Assembly (NCBI GenBank): GCA_028285445.1
Contig: JANQPQ010000054.1
Location: 1 to 49,359 of the forward strand
Length of the DNA: 49,359 nt
DNA from: Cyclobacteriaceae bacterium
GTDB lineage: Bacteria; Bacteroidota; Bacteroidia; Cytophagales; Cyclobacteriaceae
Direction: 5' to 3'
Shown: positions 26,221 to 35,800 of the stretch, one piece after another
Numbering within the stretch: position 1 is the first letter of the stretch
Layout of the letters: each line of letters opens with the position of its first letter
Notes under the pieces: model-generated
The model's database searches: none
Seen by the model: the letters and a program-made list of their open reading frames with translations, nothing else
What the model was told of the DNA's origin: nothing
Made by a program: the position numbers and the translations under genes

Positions 26221-27717
26221 ATGGATTTATTAACGCTACATATCGTTGTTCCTGTCTTAACTCTCATTGGTATTGCATTCGCGAGAAACTTGCAGCAAAC
26301 GAGAACCATCGCCGCCATTGGCATGGGCATCCAACTGCTACAATCAGTGAATTTGGTCTTTGCTTTTTTGGCAGAAAGGAGAGGGGGAAATACAGCTGAG
26401 GTGGTGTTTGCAAAGAGTATTGTTTGGTTTGAGAGCCTGAATATTCGCTATGATATTGGTGTCGATGGGATTTCGGTTGCCATGATTTTGCTAACGAGTG
26501 TGGTGATATTCACCGGCGTATTTGCCTCTTGGGAAACCAAAGACCTATATAAGGAATTCTTCATTTCACTTATTCTCTTAGCGGCTGGCGTCTTTGGGTT
26601 TTTCATTTCCCTGGATTTATTCCTGATGTTTCTCTTCTTTGAACTCGCAGTAATTCCTATGTATCTATTGATAGGTATTTGGGGAAGTGGAAAGAAGGAG
26701 TATGCAGCCATGAAGCTAACATTAATGCTTATGGCAGGTTCGGCGCTGCTAGTTGTTGGAATTCTAGGATTGTATTTTAACTCTGCCCCAGGCGGAGGTC
26801 AATATACCTTCAACATTATTGAATTGTCGAAGGTTGTGTTTCCCATTGAGCTCCAGCGGTTTCTTTTTCCATTTATCTTTATTGGCTTTGGAGTAATTGG
26901 TGCTCTATTTCCATTTCATACGTGGTCACCTGATGGCCATAGTTCCGCGCCAACAGCTGTTTCAATGCTACATGCAGGTGTCCTTATGAAATTAGGAGGC
27001 TATGGCTGCTTAAAAGTAGCAATCTACTTGTTGCCCGAAGCCGCCAATGAATTGGCCTGGATTTTCCTACTTGCTACCGGTATTAGCGTAATCTATGGAG
27101 CCTTGGGAACCATCGCGCAAAAGGATCTTAAGTACATCAATGCTTACTCATCGGTTAGCCACTGCGGCTTAGTATTGTTTGCTATACTCATGCTCAACAA
27201 AACTGCTTCAAATGGGGCGGTGTTGCAGATGATCTCTCATGGTTTAATGACTGCACTTTTCTTTGCGCTGATTGGAATGATATACGCTCGAACTAAGACA
27301 AGAATCATTACGGAAATGAGTGGTATCCTAAAGGTGATGCCATTTCTATCTGTTTGCTACGTAATTGCAGGCCTTGCTTCGCTTGGCCTTCCCGGACTAA
27401 GTGGTTTTGTGGCTGAGATGACAATATTCGTTGGTGCATTTCAACATCAGGACGTTTTCCATAGAGTGCTCACAATCATTGCAGTTTCCTCAATAGTGGT
27501 TACAGCGGTTTACATCTTGCGAGTAGTAGGCATGATATTGATGGGGCCGGTAAAAGAAGAGACCTACAGTGCATTCAGCGATGCCACCTGGTACGAAAAA
27601 GTAGCGACCGTGGCCTTAATCATCGGTATTGCAGGCATTGGAATGGCCCCGCTTTGGCTTTCAGATATGATATTAAACAGTCTTGATCCCATTATTAGCG
27701 CAATAACAGGAATCTAA
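26221..27717 (+). CDS. nuoM: NADH-quinone oxidoreductase subunit M
   Basis: The 498-residue antiporter-like subunit with about 14 helices. Signatures are FELAVIPMYLLIGIWG, FPFHTWSPDGHSSAPTAVSMLHAGVLMKLGGYG and MISHGLMTALFF. It directly abuts nuoL and precedes nuoN by 5 bases. Confidence 0.96.
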   Translation: MDLLTLHIVVPVLTLIGIAFARNLQQTRTIAAIGMGIQLLQSVNLVFAFLAERRGGNTAEVVFAKSIVWFESLNIRYDIGVDGISVAMILLTSVVIFTGVFASWETKDLYKEFFISLILLAAGVFGFFISLDLFLMFLFFELAVIPMYLLIGIWGSGKKEYAAMKLTLMLMAGSALLVVGILGLYFNSAPGGGQYTFNIIELSKVVFPIELQRFLFPFIFIGFGVIGALFPFHTWSPDGHSSAPTAVSMLHAGVLMKLGGYGCLKVAIYLLPEAANELAWIFLLATGISVIYGALGTIAQKDLKYINAYSSVSHCGLVLFAILMLNKTASNGAVLQMISHGLMTALFFALIGMIYARTKTRIITEMSGILKVMPFLSVCYVIAGLASLGLPGLSGFVAEMTIFVGAFQHQDVFHRVLTIIAVSSIVVTAVYILRVVGMILMGPVKEETYSAFSDATWYEKVATVALIIGIAGIGMAPLWLSDMILNSLDPIISAITGI

Positions 27718-27722
27718 AAATT

Positions 27723-29138
27723 ATGAGCTGGGAACAATTTCTATTAATGAGACACGAACTGCTGCTAATTCTAGCGGCGGTTGTAGTGCTTGTTGCGGAA
27801 ATCGCTACCGGCGAAGATAAGAATGGCATCAACCATACTGCAATTTGGCTCATGGCGAGTATTACCGTTGTGGGATTCTTGCCAGCGCCAGTAGGGAAGT
27901 TGTTCGGAGGTATGTACGTAGTGGATAGCTTGCGTCTGGCCATGAAAAATACCTTGAATATCGGTTTGCTAATAGTTTTCCTGCAATCAGCCCGCTGGCT
28001 AAACTCCAAAGAAAACCAAGGGCGGGTGAGTGAATTCTATCTACTTTTACTTGCATCAGTTATTGGGGTAAACTACCTGATCTCATCCGGTAATTTCCTC
28101 ATGTTCTACCTAAGCCTGGAACTTACAACAATTCCAGTTGCGGCTCTGGCGGCCTACGAACAATACAAAAGCAGATCAGCAGAAGCGGGCATCAAATTGA
28201 TACTTTCCTCGGCCTTTTCGTCCGGAATTTTACTATTCGGACTTTCAATAATCTACGGGGTAACTGGCTCACTTGATTTCTCGCTTGCAGTATTTGCAGG
28301 AGCAGGTTCCCTGGGAATTGTCGGCTTTATTTTCTTTTTCTCCGGGTTAGCTTTCAAGATATCCATAGTCCCCTTCCATCTCTGGACAGCCGACGTCTAT
28401 GAAGGAGCTCCGACCAATATCAGTGCATATTTGTCTGTAGTATCTAAGGGAGCAGCAGTATTTATCCTAATCCTAACCTTCTTTTCATTTTTCAGAGAAT
28501 TACAGGACGTGTGGCAAGGGGTGATATTTGCTACTGCGATAATTACTATGACTGTAGGCAACTTGTTTGCAATTAGACAAAAAAATCTTAAGCGGTTTCT
28601 GGCATTTTCCTCAATCGCTCAAGCTGGTTTTATCTTTCTTGGCGTTATAGGGGGATCAGAGTTGGGCATGGCTGCCACGGTTTATTTCGTACTTATTTAT
28701 GTCTTCTCAAATCTCGCTGCTTTTGGGGTGGTTAATATTGTGGCAGTCAACAGCGGAAAGGAAAGTATGGAAGATTATAACGGTCTTTATCGTACTAACC
28801 CCAGGCTCAGTTTGGTCATGATGCTTGCTCTATTCTCACTGGCTGGTATTCCTCCCGTCGCAGGCTTTTTCGGAAAATTCTTTCTGTTCACAGCTGCTGC
28901 GGAAGGTGGATTCTATGCATTGTTGATAATAGCGGTGCTCAACGCCATAATCTCCCTCTACTACTATCTGCTGGTAGTTAAGGCCATGTTTATAAACAAG
29001 TCTGAAAACCCAATAAGTGGGTTTACCAGTGATTTCTACACTCGCCTGAGTCTTGTAATTTGCGTCTTGGGAATGATTGGAATAGGGTTTATTGGTGAGA
29101 TATATGATTATTTGCAATCAATCAGTTTTGGATTATAA
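27723..29138 (+). CDS. nuoN: NADH-quinone oxidoreductase subunit N
   Basis: The 471-residue third antiporter-like subunit. Signatures are YLSLELTTIPVAALAAY, FKISIVPFHLWTADVYEGAPTNISAYLS and the FSSIAQAGFIFLG helix. It is the last recognised subunit; the 11 encoded are A, B, C, D, H, I, J, K, L, M and N. Its stop codon is followed with no gap by the next reading frame. Confidence 0.95.
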   Translation: MSWEQFLLMRHELLLILAAVVVLVAEIATGEDKNGINHTAIWLMASITVVGFLPAPVGKLFGGMYVVDSLRLAMKNTLNIGLLIVFLQSARWLNSKENQGRVSEFYLLLLASVIGVNYLISSGNFLMFYLSLELTTIPVAALAAYEQYKSRSAEAGIKLILSSAFSSGILLFGLSIIYGVTGSLDFSLAVFAGAGSLGIVGFIFFFSGLAFKISIVPFHLWTADVYEGAPTNISAYLSVVSKGAAVFILILTFFSFFRELQDVWQGVIFATAIITMTVGNLFAIRQKNLKRFLAFSSIAQAGFIFLGVIGGSELGMAATVYFVLIYVFSNLAAFGVVNIVAVNSGKESMEDYNGLYRTNPRLSLVMMLALFSLAGIPPVAGFFGKFFLFTAAAEGGFYALLIIAVLNAIISLYYYLLVVKAMFINKSENPISGFTSDFYTRLSLVICVLGMIGIGFIGEIYDYLQSISFGL

Positions 29139-29477
29139 ATGACGCTTAGAAAGTTTGCACATATTGTAAAGGAAATTGACGGAGTAGATGTAAGAGTAGT
29201 TGAGGCTGGAATTACCAAGGAGCGTGCTCAGTTTCTAGCCGACCTGCTTGGATACAACAAGGTAGAAACCAAGATATTTGAAGACCCACCAAAGGAAGAC
29301 GAGCCCCAAACCTATTCTATCGGTACTTTGGATGTCACTTTTAATCCCATCGTAAAAGTCTACAATCGGGAATTACTGACACCGGGTGGAAATAAGATCA
29401 CACCGGATTATTGGGATCAGAAAACCGAGGAAACAGACCCTAACTATTGGGACAGAAATAAAAAGAACTGGTTGTAA
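29139..29477 (+). CDS. Uncharacterised 112-residue protein coupled to the nuo operon
   Basis: A soluble, acidic-tailed protein with no signal peptide or membrane helix. The N-terminal half looks like an alpha/beta domain (FAHIVKEIDGVDVRVVEAG, then ITKERAQFLADLLGY). The C-terminal half is rich in Tyr, Trp, Asp and Pro, with a near repeat: PDYWDQKTEETD and PNYWDRNKKNW. I do not recognise the family. The ATG follows the nuoN TAA with no spacer, so it is made from the same mRNA as complex I. An assembly factor or accessory subunit is the natural hypothesis but rests only on position. Confidence 0.75.
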   Translation: MTLRKFAHIVKEIDGVDVRVVEAGITKERAQFLADLLGYNKVETKIFEDPPKEDEPQTYSIGTLDVTFNPIVKVYNRELLTPGGNKITPDYWDQKTEETDPNYWDRNKKNWL

Positions 29478-29530
29478 TTGAGGGGGTTACCGAATCAATT
29501 TTTCGCGAATTAACCGTTAATAGTGTATCT

Positions 29531-29571
29531 TCGTATCGACTTGTAGAGGTAGGAACTACTAAGTGATACGA
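29531..29571 (+). promoter_or_regulatory. Long stem-loop in front of the 75-residue membrane protein gene
   Basis: The 16-base arms at 29531-29546 and 29556-29571 pair over 15 base pairs with one bulged base in each arm (TCGTATC + ACTT + GTAG against CTAC + AAGT + GATACGA), closing a 9-base loop. No U tract follows, and the GTG start lies 14 bases after the stem. This is either a translation-control element of the next gene or a stable end for the nuo mRNA. A small palindrome, ATTAACCGTTAAT, lies at 29509-29521. Confidence 0.5.
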
Positions 29572-29585
29572 CTAACCCACCATTT

Positions 29586-29813
29586 GTGAAACAAAGAGGC
29601 ACTGATTCTATTAGCCTAATCATTATTTTGATTGGGGTCGTGATTCTTGTGTTGGCCGTGCTGGTTATTGTCAAAGCTGGCCGCGGAAGCGGTCCGCTAA
29701 TCCTTGTCTTCCTAACTGCCTTAACCCTCGTGGAAGTGGGGCTAGTAACAATCCTCATAGTAAAGCGAAAGGGCAACGAAAAGCGGGAGAGGGAGAAGCA
29801 TATACCTAAGTGA
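29586..29813 (+). CDS. Small two-helix membrane protein
   Basis: A 75-residue protein starting at GTG. Two hydrophobic helices (ISLIIILIGVVILVLAVLVIV and LILVFLTALTLVEVGLVTILIV) are joined by a short KAGRGSG turn, and the tail is strongly charged (KRKGNEKREREKHIPK). I do not recognise the family. It follows the nuo block by about 110 bases and overlaps the end of the convergent MFS gene by 8 bases. The coding call rests on clean hydrophobic periodicity over the full length; the exact start is uncertain. Confidence 0.6.
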   Translation: MKQRGTDSISLIIILIGVVILVLAVLVIVKAGRGSGPLILVFLTALTLVEVGLVTILIVKRKGNEKREREKHIPK

Positions 29814-31020
29814 TATCTGACGAACCCATTTTTACCAGGGGTTTCATAGCAACGAGGCCAAGTACGGGGCCGGGCAGTAGCACCAGGAATACCCATCTGG
29901 GGTCTACCATCTCAACCAACAAATTACATAGTTGTATACTCACTACGGAAATGGCAAAGCCTATACTGTTAACGATGGTTAACCCTGATCCCACTAGATC
30001 CGGAGGGGCGGTTTTTGCCGTAAGGGTCGAAAATTGTGGTGAGTCACCAATAACCAGATAGCCCCAGATAAGCAAAAAACATAGGAACAGGACTGAGGGT
30101 AATAAATATGCCCAGGGAGATAACAGTATGCACAATGCGGACCCCAAAAGCATTCTAAATGCCACTTTTTCACTACCCACTCGCAGAGAGCTTATTCCGC
30201 CTAGCACACATGAAATTCCCCCAACCGCGATGGTGGCAAACGACCACAAGCTTACATCTATGTTTATGGCATCTTTGGAATTGTTGACATAGTAGTAGAT
30301 GATAAATGGCACAAAAGTCCAGAATGCATACAATTCCCACATGTGCCCGAAGTAACCAAAAGCTGCGGCACGAAAATGTCTCGAGCTGAATACTCTGCCC
30401 ATGGAGAAGGACTTATTTTTGCCCGCTGCATGCAAGTAAGGGCCATCAGGGACCAACAGCAGCATAAGTACCCCACCGACAGCCGCCAAGATTGATACTG
30501 TTACTAGTGTAAACCTCCAGTCAAGAGAGCTCCCCAGGCTATTAACCAAATGCGGAAAAGAAGTACCTACTACCAAGGCTCCCACCAGGAAGCCAAGTGC
30601 TTTACCCAAGCCTTTTTGATACCAACCCGATGCAATTTTCATTCCTACCGGGTAGATGCCACCCAAAAAGAACCCAGTGAAAAACCTCAGAAACATGAGC
30701 CAAAATACTTGTCCATCCAAAGCTACAATTCCCAGATTGCTCAAAGCTGCAAGTACTGAGCTAAGAAAGAATATATGTTTTGGAGAGTGTTTGTCAGAAA
30801 TGGCAAAGAAAGCAAAAGTGAGGGTACCGCTAATAAAGCCAAGTTGAACAGAGGATGTCATCCATCCCAGGGTGCCTTGAGTAAGGCCCCATTCCAATTG
30901 TAGATCGCCTAATACGGCGTTTCCAGCGAACCAAAGAGAAGTGCCGGCAAATTGAGAAATTACGATAATAGGTAATATTCTGCGTGGAGCACTCACACTA
31001 AAGTCTTGCCTTTGTGACAA
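29806..31020 (-). CDS. Major facilitator superfamily transporter
   Basis: A 404-residue inner-membrane transporter with about 12 hydrophobic segments. The loop between helices 2 and 3 is SDKHSPKHIFFLSS, an MFS A-like motif, and FLRFFTGFFLGGIYPVGMKIASGW is a typical helix 4-5 region. A central basic loop (HAAGKNKSFSMGRVFSSRHF) separates the two halves. It starts 3 bases after lipA, so the two are co-transcribed. The substrate cannot be inferred; relatives in Bacteroidota are annotated as sugar or nitrate/organic acid transporters without proof. Confidence 0.87.
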   Translation of the reverse strand: MSQRQDFSVSAPRRILPIIVISQFAGTSLWFAGNAVLGDLQLEWGLTQGTLGWMTSSVQLGFISGTLTFAFFAISDKHSPKHIFFLSSVLAALSNLGIVALDGQVFWLMFLRFFTGFFLGGIYPVGMKIASGWYQKGLGKALGFLVGALVVGTSFPHLVNSLGSSLDWRFTLVTVSILAAVGGVLMLLLVPDGPYLHAAGKNKSFSMGRVFSSRHFRAAAFGYFGHMWELYAFWTFVPFIIYYYVNNSKDAINIDVSLWSFATIAVGGISCVLGGISSLRVGSEKVAFRMLLGSALCILLSPWAYLLPSVLFLCFLLIWGYLVIGDSPQFSTLTAKTAPPDLVGSGLTIVNSIGFAISVVSIQLCNLLVEMVDPRWVFLVLLPGPVLGLVAMKPLVKMGSSDIT

Positions 31021-31023
31021 ACT

Positions 31024-31911
31024 TTAAACAGGTACGTTTACGTGCCGCTCAGCATGGTATGAAGATCGAACCAACGGGCCAGACTCAACATACTTCAGTC
31101 CTCTTCTCAATCCTTCTTCCTTGTAGAGCTCGAACTGATCGGGGTGGATAAATTCAGCCACTTCAAGGTGTAGTTTTGTTGGTTGTAGGTATTGGCCTAA
31201 AGTGAGAATATCTAAGCCATGAGCAACCAGGTCATCCATGGCCTTGTAGACCTCATCGGCAGTTTCACCTACGCCCAGCATTATACCAGACTTAGTACGT
31301 TTTCCAAAATCTTTGGTATACTGAATTTGCTCCAGACTACGCTCATACTTGGCTTGAGGCCTAACCCGACGGTAAAGGCGCTCTACCGTTTCCATATTGT
31401 GGGATACTACTTCCTGGCCTGCCGAAATCATCCTCTCCAGGGCTTCCCAGTTGGCCTTTACATCAGGTATGAGCGTTTCTATGGTAGTTTCCGGTGAAAG
31501 CTTCTTGGTTTCAGCAACAGTTTGATACCAGATCTCGGCACCTCTGTCTTTTAGTTCATCTCTGTTTACCGAGGTAATAACTGCATGCTTAACACCCATT
31601 AATTTGATGGCTTCTGCCACCCGTTTGGGTTCATCAGTATCGTATTCAGGAGGTCTTCCGGTTGCAACCGCACAGAATGTGCAACTTCGTGTGCACACGT
31701 TTCCCAGAATCATAAACGTGGCTGTACCAGCTCCCCAGCACTCGCCCATATTAGGGCAGTTTCCACTTTCGCAGATGGTATGAAGCTTATAATTGTCAAC
31801 TAGTTTCCTAACCTTGGCGTATTCCTTTCCAACTGGTAGCTTCACTCTCAACCAGTCTGGTTTTCTTACTTTGCCATTTGAATCTTTTGATACTACAGGT
31901 AATTCAATCAC
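31024..31911 (-). CDS. lipA: Lipoyl synthase
   Basis: A 295-residue radical SAM enzyme that inserts two sulfurs into protein-bound octanoyl groups to make lipoate. The auxiliary cluster motif is C47-x4-C52-x5-C58 ([12 protein letters not shown]), the radical SAM motif is C73-x3-C77-x2-C80 (CTRSCTFC), and the C-terminal RSSYHAE serine ligand motif is present. The start is GTG at 31911 behind a clear Shine-Dalgarno (AAAGGAGA), which is rare in this window. It supplies the cofactor for lipoate-dependent dehydrogenases such as the E1-containing complex encoded at 36023-37999. Confidence 0.96.
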   Translation of the reverse strand: MIELPVVSKDSNGKVRKPDWLRVKLPVGKEYAKVRKLVDNYKLHTICESGNCPNMGECWGAGTATFMILGNVCTRSCTFCAVATGRPPEYDTDEPKRVAEAIKLMGVKHAVITSVNRDELKDRGAEIWYQTVAETKKLSPETTIETLIPDVKANWEALERMISAGQEVVSHNMETVERLYRRVRPQAKYERSLEQIQYTKDFGKRTKSGIMLGVGETADEVYKAMDDLVAHGLDILTLGQYLQPTKLHLEVAEFIHPDQFELYKEEGLRRGLKYVESGPLVRSSYHAERHVNVPV

Positions 31912-31940
31912 GAAATCTCCTTTCTCTTAGAGCAAAAATA
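31912..31940 (-). promoter_or_regulatory. Promoter -7 element and Shine-Dalgarno of lipA
   Basis: On the minus strand TATTTTTG (31940-31933) fits TAnnTTTG, though the -33 partner is only TTTC-like. AAAGGAGA (about 31923-31916) stands 4 bases from the GTG start and decides that start. Confidence 0.5.
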
Positions 31941-31973
31941 ATGAATTATAAAGTGAAATTGAGGCTTGAAATT

Positions 31974-32744
31974 CTATTTACGAGAGCCGTAGAATAGGGT
32001 AATAAAGGCAGTTGGAAATACAGCCCTGTTCTCGACGAGTGGCATTAGCACGATCTCATTGGCATACGCATCAACCAGAAAACCCACTTCGAAGCCGGTG
32101 ACATTACTTTTAAATGTTCCAAATTCAAAGCTTAGTCCGGTTTTGAGGTTGGCACCTATCTGTATTTTAGAATCAGTGATACCCTGGAAAAGATGACCTG
32201 TGCCCAAAATATCATTGAACCTGTGAAGGTCAGGATCGAATTGCACTCTTTCAAAATTGAAATCATCAATACGGTGCTCGATGGTATATGGAGCCAGGAG
32301 GCCAATTGAAGGGCCACCGGCCAGCATGGCGGTTATTTGCACTCCTTGTTGTGGCGCTTTCTGAAATAGGATGAGATCTCTGCCGTATTGAGCACGGATA
32401 GCGTAGAGGTAATTCTCTTTGCCCCAAATAAAGAAATTCCCAGTTCTGTTGCTGTTAAATCTTTGTTCTTTGGGGTGCTTAACATTCACCAACTCAAGCC
32501 CAAAGGTTTTAAAGAATCTATCCGAGATGGCTATTGATTTTTTGAAGATCAGTCCACCAATAAGGCCGCTGGTAGTACTTTTCTTGATTCCCCAAATAAA
32601 TTCGGTTTTATAGGAAGGATCTTCTAGGCTAATCTGCGCATTAGCGGTGCCGGAGATTATTAGGGAAGTGAGCAGTATGGTTAGTCCTTTTTTCACAAAT
32701 CGTTCAATTACAATTACGCGCAGGCCATCAATAAAGTTAGCCAT
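31974..32744 (-). CDS. Exported barrel-like protein of unknown function
   Basis: A 256-residue frame. A classical signal peptide (VKKGLTILLTSLIISGTANA, then QISLED) begins at residue 17, where the codon is GTG (32696). The true start may therefore be that GTG rather than the ATG at 32744, giving 240 residues. The mature protein is beta-rich with glycine-aromatic strands (TTSGLIGGLIFKKSIAI, NYLYAIRAQYGRDL, GFEVGFLVDAYANEIVLMP) and ends in AFITLFYGSRK, consistent with an outer-membrane beta-barrel. No enzyme motif is visible. It precedes the lipA-MFS pair on the same strand by about 60 bases. Confidence 0.72.
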   Translation of the reverse strand: MANFIDGLRVIVIERFVKKGLTILLTSLIISGTANAQISLEDPSYKTEFIWGIKKSTTSGLIGGLIFKKSIAISDRFFKTFGLELVNVKHPKEQRFNSNRTGNFFIWGKENYLYAIRAQYGRDLILFQKAPQQGVQITAMLAGGPSIGLLAPYTIEHRIDDFNFERVQFDPDLHRFNDILGTGHLFQGITDSKIQIGANLKTGLSFEFGTFKSNVTGFEVGFLVDAYANEIVLMPLVENRAVFPTAFITLFYGSRK

Positions 32745-32807
32745 TTAGGTATTCAACACAAAATCAGGTTGTATAGTTTTTAACAGGCAATAAATATGCC
32801 GGGAAAG

Positions 32808-35800
32808 CTATTTATTCCAGATTTCACTTTCCCCTTTGTCATAACGAGGTCGGCGGTTCTTTTCCTTCTGAGAATTGGGCTTGTTACTCTTGAAAATTTG
32901 GTTAAACCAAATCTTGAATTTGAATATTTTGTCCTTCTCCTCTACGGAATTAGTATTGCTGCGGGCGAAAGCTGAGCTGGGATGCAGACCCTTGCGGTTG
33001 CTATTTTTCATTTTTACTCCCCCTCTGTACCTGTCGGCCCTGAGTACGCCGGGCACATACTCAATCAGTCTTCGGTTCTTCTTAACAACGGGCCCGGCTT
33101 TTTGCTTATAAGTTCCCACTCTAGCTAAGAACTTAATATTGTTGGCTCTCCCAAATGATTGGATTCTGTTTCTCCTGTTAGGGCCATTAACTGCTCGTTG
33201 ACCCTTAGTATTCACAAAAGGACGTTCGAGAAACTTAATACTGTTCTTTTTGGCAAAAACTTCAATTCTATTCTGTCTAATGTTCCTATATCCAGGATAT
33301 GGACCCTTGCTGGGTGTTGGTATCTTTTTCCTATTTAGGTCTCCGCGATACGTGGTTATGTCCGGGTTGCGATATTTTTTGTGGATAGCGATATCACCCC
33401 TATACTTCGAACCTTTAATTGTTCCTGGCCCCGGAGATTTGACAGCGATCGGCTTGCCGTCATTGTTACGGAGGCGAGCAATTGAACCCCCACCCCCAGT
33501 AGGCTTTCTCTTCAGCCTCAAATCTCCTCTAAAGGTGGTAATGTCTGGGTTTCGGTACTTCTTGTAAACGGCAATGTTTCCTTGAAATTTGGATCCCTTG
33601 AGTGTGCCGGGCCCAGGTGGTTTGACTGCAATAGGTTTGCCGTCGTTATTTCTTAGCCTGGTAATTGAACCACCGCCACCGATTGGCTTCCTTTTTCGTT
33701 TTAGATCCCCCGAGTAGGTGGTAATATCGGGGTTGCGATACTTCTTATAGACGGCAATATTTCCTTGGAATTTGGAACCTCGCAATGTGCCAGGCCCAGG
33801 GGGTTTCACTGCTATTGGCTTACCGTCGTTGTTGCGGAGCCGGGTAATTGATCCCCCGCCAGTAGGTTTTCGCTTTTGTTTAAGGTCACCAGCAAAAGTG
33901 GTGATATCAGGATTGCGATATTTCTTGTAGACTGCAATATTACCCTGAAACTTGGAGCCTCGAAGCGTGCCCGGTCCTGGTGGCTTCACCGCAATTGGAC
34001 GCCCCTTATTATTACGTAGTCTGCCACTAATTGACCCACCACCTATTGGGGTTGGTTTTCTCTTGGTATCGCCGCTGAATGTAGTTATATCCGGGTTTCT
34101 GAAATCTCTGAGCCGGGTAATATTCCCTTGAAACTTAGAACCACGAAGTGTGCCGGGCCCGGGAGGCTTCACTGCAATTGGTCGCCCCTTATTATTGCGC
34201 AGTCTACCACTAATTGACCCACCACCTAAAGGTGTGGGCTTTCTTTTGGTATCTCCACTAAATGTAGTTATATCCGGGTTTCTAAAATCTCTAAGCCGAG
34301 TAATATTTCCTTGAAATTTAGAACCTCTAAGAGTACCTGGTCCGGGTGGCTTTACTGCAATCGGCCTTCCTTTATTGTTAAGGAGCCGCCCGCTGATACT
34401 ACCGCCTCCAATGGGCTTGCGCTTACGGTTTAGATCACCGCTGAAAGTGGTAACGTCCGGGTTTCTATAATTTCTAAATGGCGTGATGTTACCTTGAAAT
34501 TTCGACCCTCTCAAAGTGCCAGGCCCTGGAGGCTTAGTAGCAATGGACCTCCCCTTATTATTCCATCGGTTGCGGCCAACGCTAAATACTCTATTTTGTC
34601 CCTTGGTTTTGATACTTGGTCCATCACCAAGGTTTCTAGGCCTGCCGCGATAGGGATTGAAAGTGGGGGTGGAGTGTAATGGTCTCGCAGACACACTGTT
34701 GCGTGTTCTTAGTTTCTTCCCCGCAATGTCTCTGTTGGTATAGTTTTCACCCCTTTTGGTGATGGATTGATATCCCTTAAAAGTGCCTCCAACCACTTCC
34801 GGGCGGCGTTGAGATAGCCTTAGGTTTCTAAGCTCCTTCTTGTTTGATTTTGCAACTTCCCGCTTCGATTTTCTTCCCCAATAGGGATTATATCCTTGTA
34901 ATTCACTGAATGTTGGTCTGCGAGATCTTGTCTCCCTTGTCCGAAGCTTCCTCCCAGCAATATCCCTGTCAGAATACCTTTCACCGCGTCTGGTAGCACT
35001 TTCATAACCCCCAAATTGATATCGGGAAAGGGTTTCGGTTTTTTTCTGCGAATTGCGAACGTTGGCCTTTTCCTTTTTATTGGAAATTGACCTGTCACCT
35101 CTCGGGCGGGTGTTGGCAAACGGGCTGGTATTATTGGGCGTAATTGATTGCCTGGGCGATTTCTTGTCTCTGAACCTTCTGCCGGTAATATCATTCTTCC
35201 AGGCCTTCTCTCCTCTTCTTTTCCTCTTGGTATTGGCAACAGCAAAGGGGTTATTAGGCCTTTTGTTCCGAATGGTACCAGAGATAGTGTTGTAACTGCT
35301 GAGTTTATTATTCCCCCGAATTTCACCGCGCCTGGAGGCTGTATTTACCCCTCTGATGTTTCGCTTAAATGAATTGGCACGATTACCCTGCCTAACGCTC
35401 AGGCGTCGTACATTGGGATTATTTGGTCCAATTCTGCCCGATCTGCCGCTTAGCGAGCGGGCTGCATTTGGTTTGGCTCTAACTATTCTGGAAGGAGTGG
35501 TGGTGGGCCTTAGTCGCCTTCCGCTTATGTCCCGCCTTGTAACTCTTTCTCGTTGGCGTGGTGTGGTATTATATCCTCCGGAATACTTGGTACGTATTCT
35601 CTGTTTGTCGCCTTGATTTTTTCTACCGAGGTAGGGGTCAAAAGCCGGCACACTGGCCGGTGGTTTTTCGCTTCGCTTTCTTTTGATTTTTCTACCGGTA
35701 ATGTCCCCTTTTCGGAATTTATCACCTTGCTTGTTGCGTGTCTTAAATCTTGTTCGCCGAAGCTGCCGCTTGTTCGATTTACCCTTTTCCCCTTTGGGCT

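Noticed and set aside
33325-34575. Regular ~180-bp repeats that could suggest a CRISPR or satellite array
   Set aside because: The repeats keep one open reading frame, have no spacers, and vary at third codon positions, so they are coding repeats.
34820-35326. A 168-codon open frame inside the basic repeat protein gene
   Set aside because: It is a same-strand shadow frame created by the biased codons of the real gene and has no domain, start signal or context of its own.
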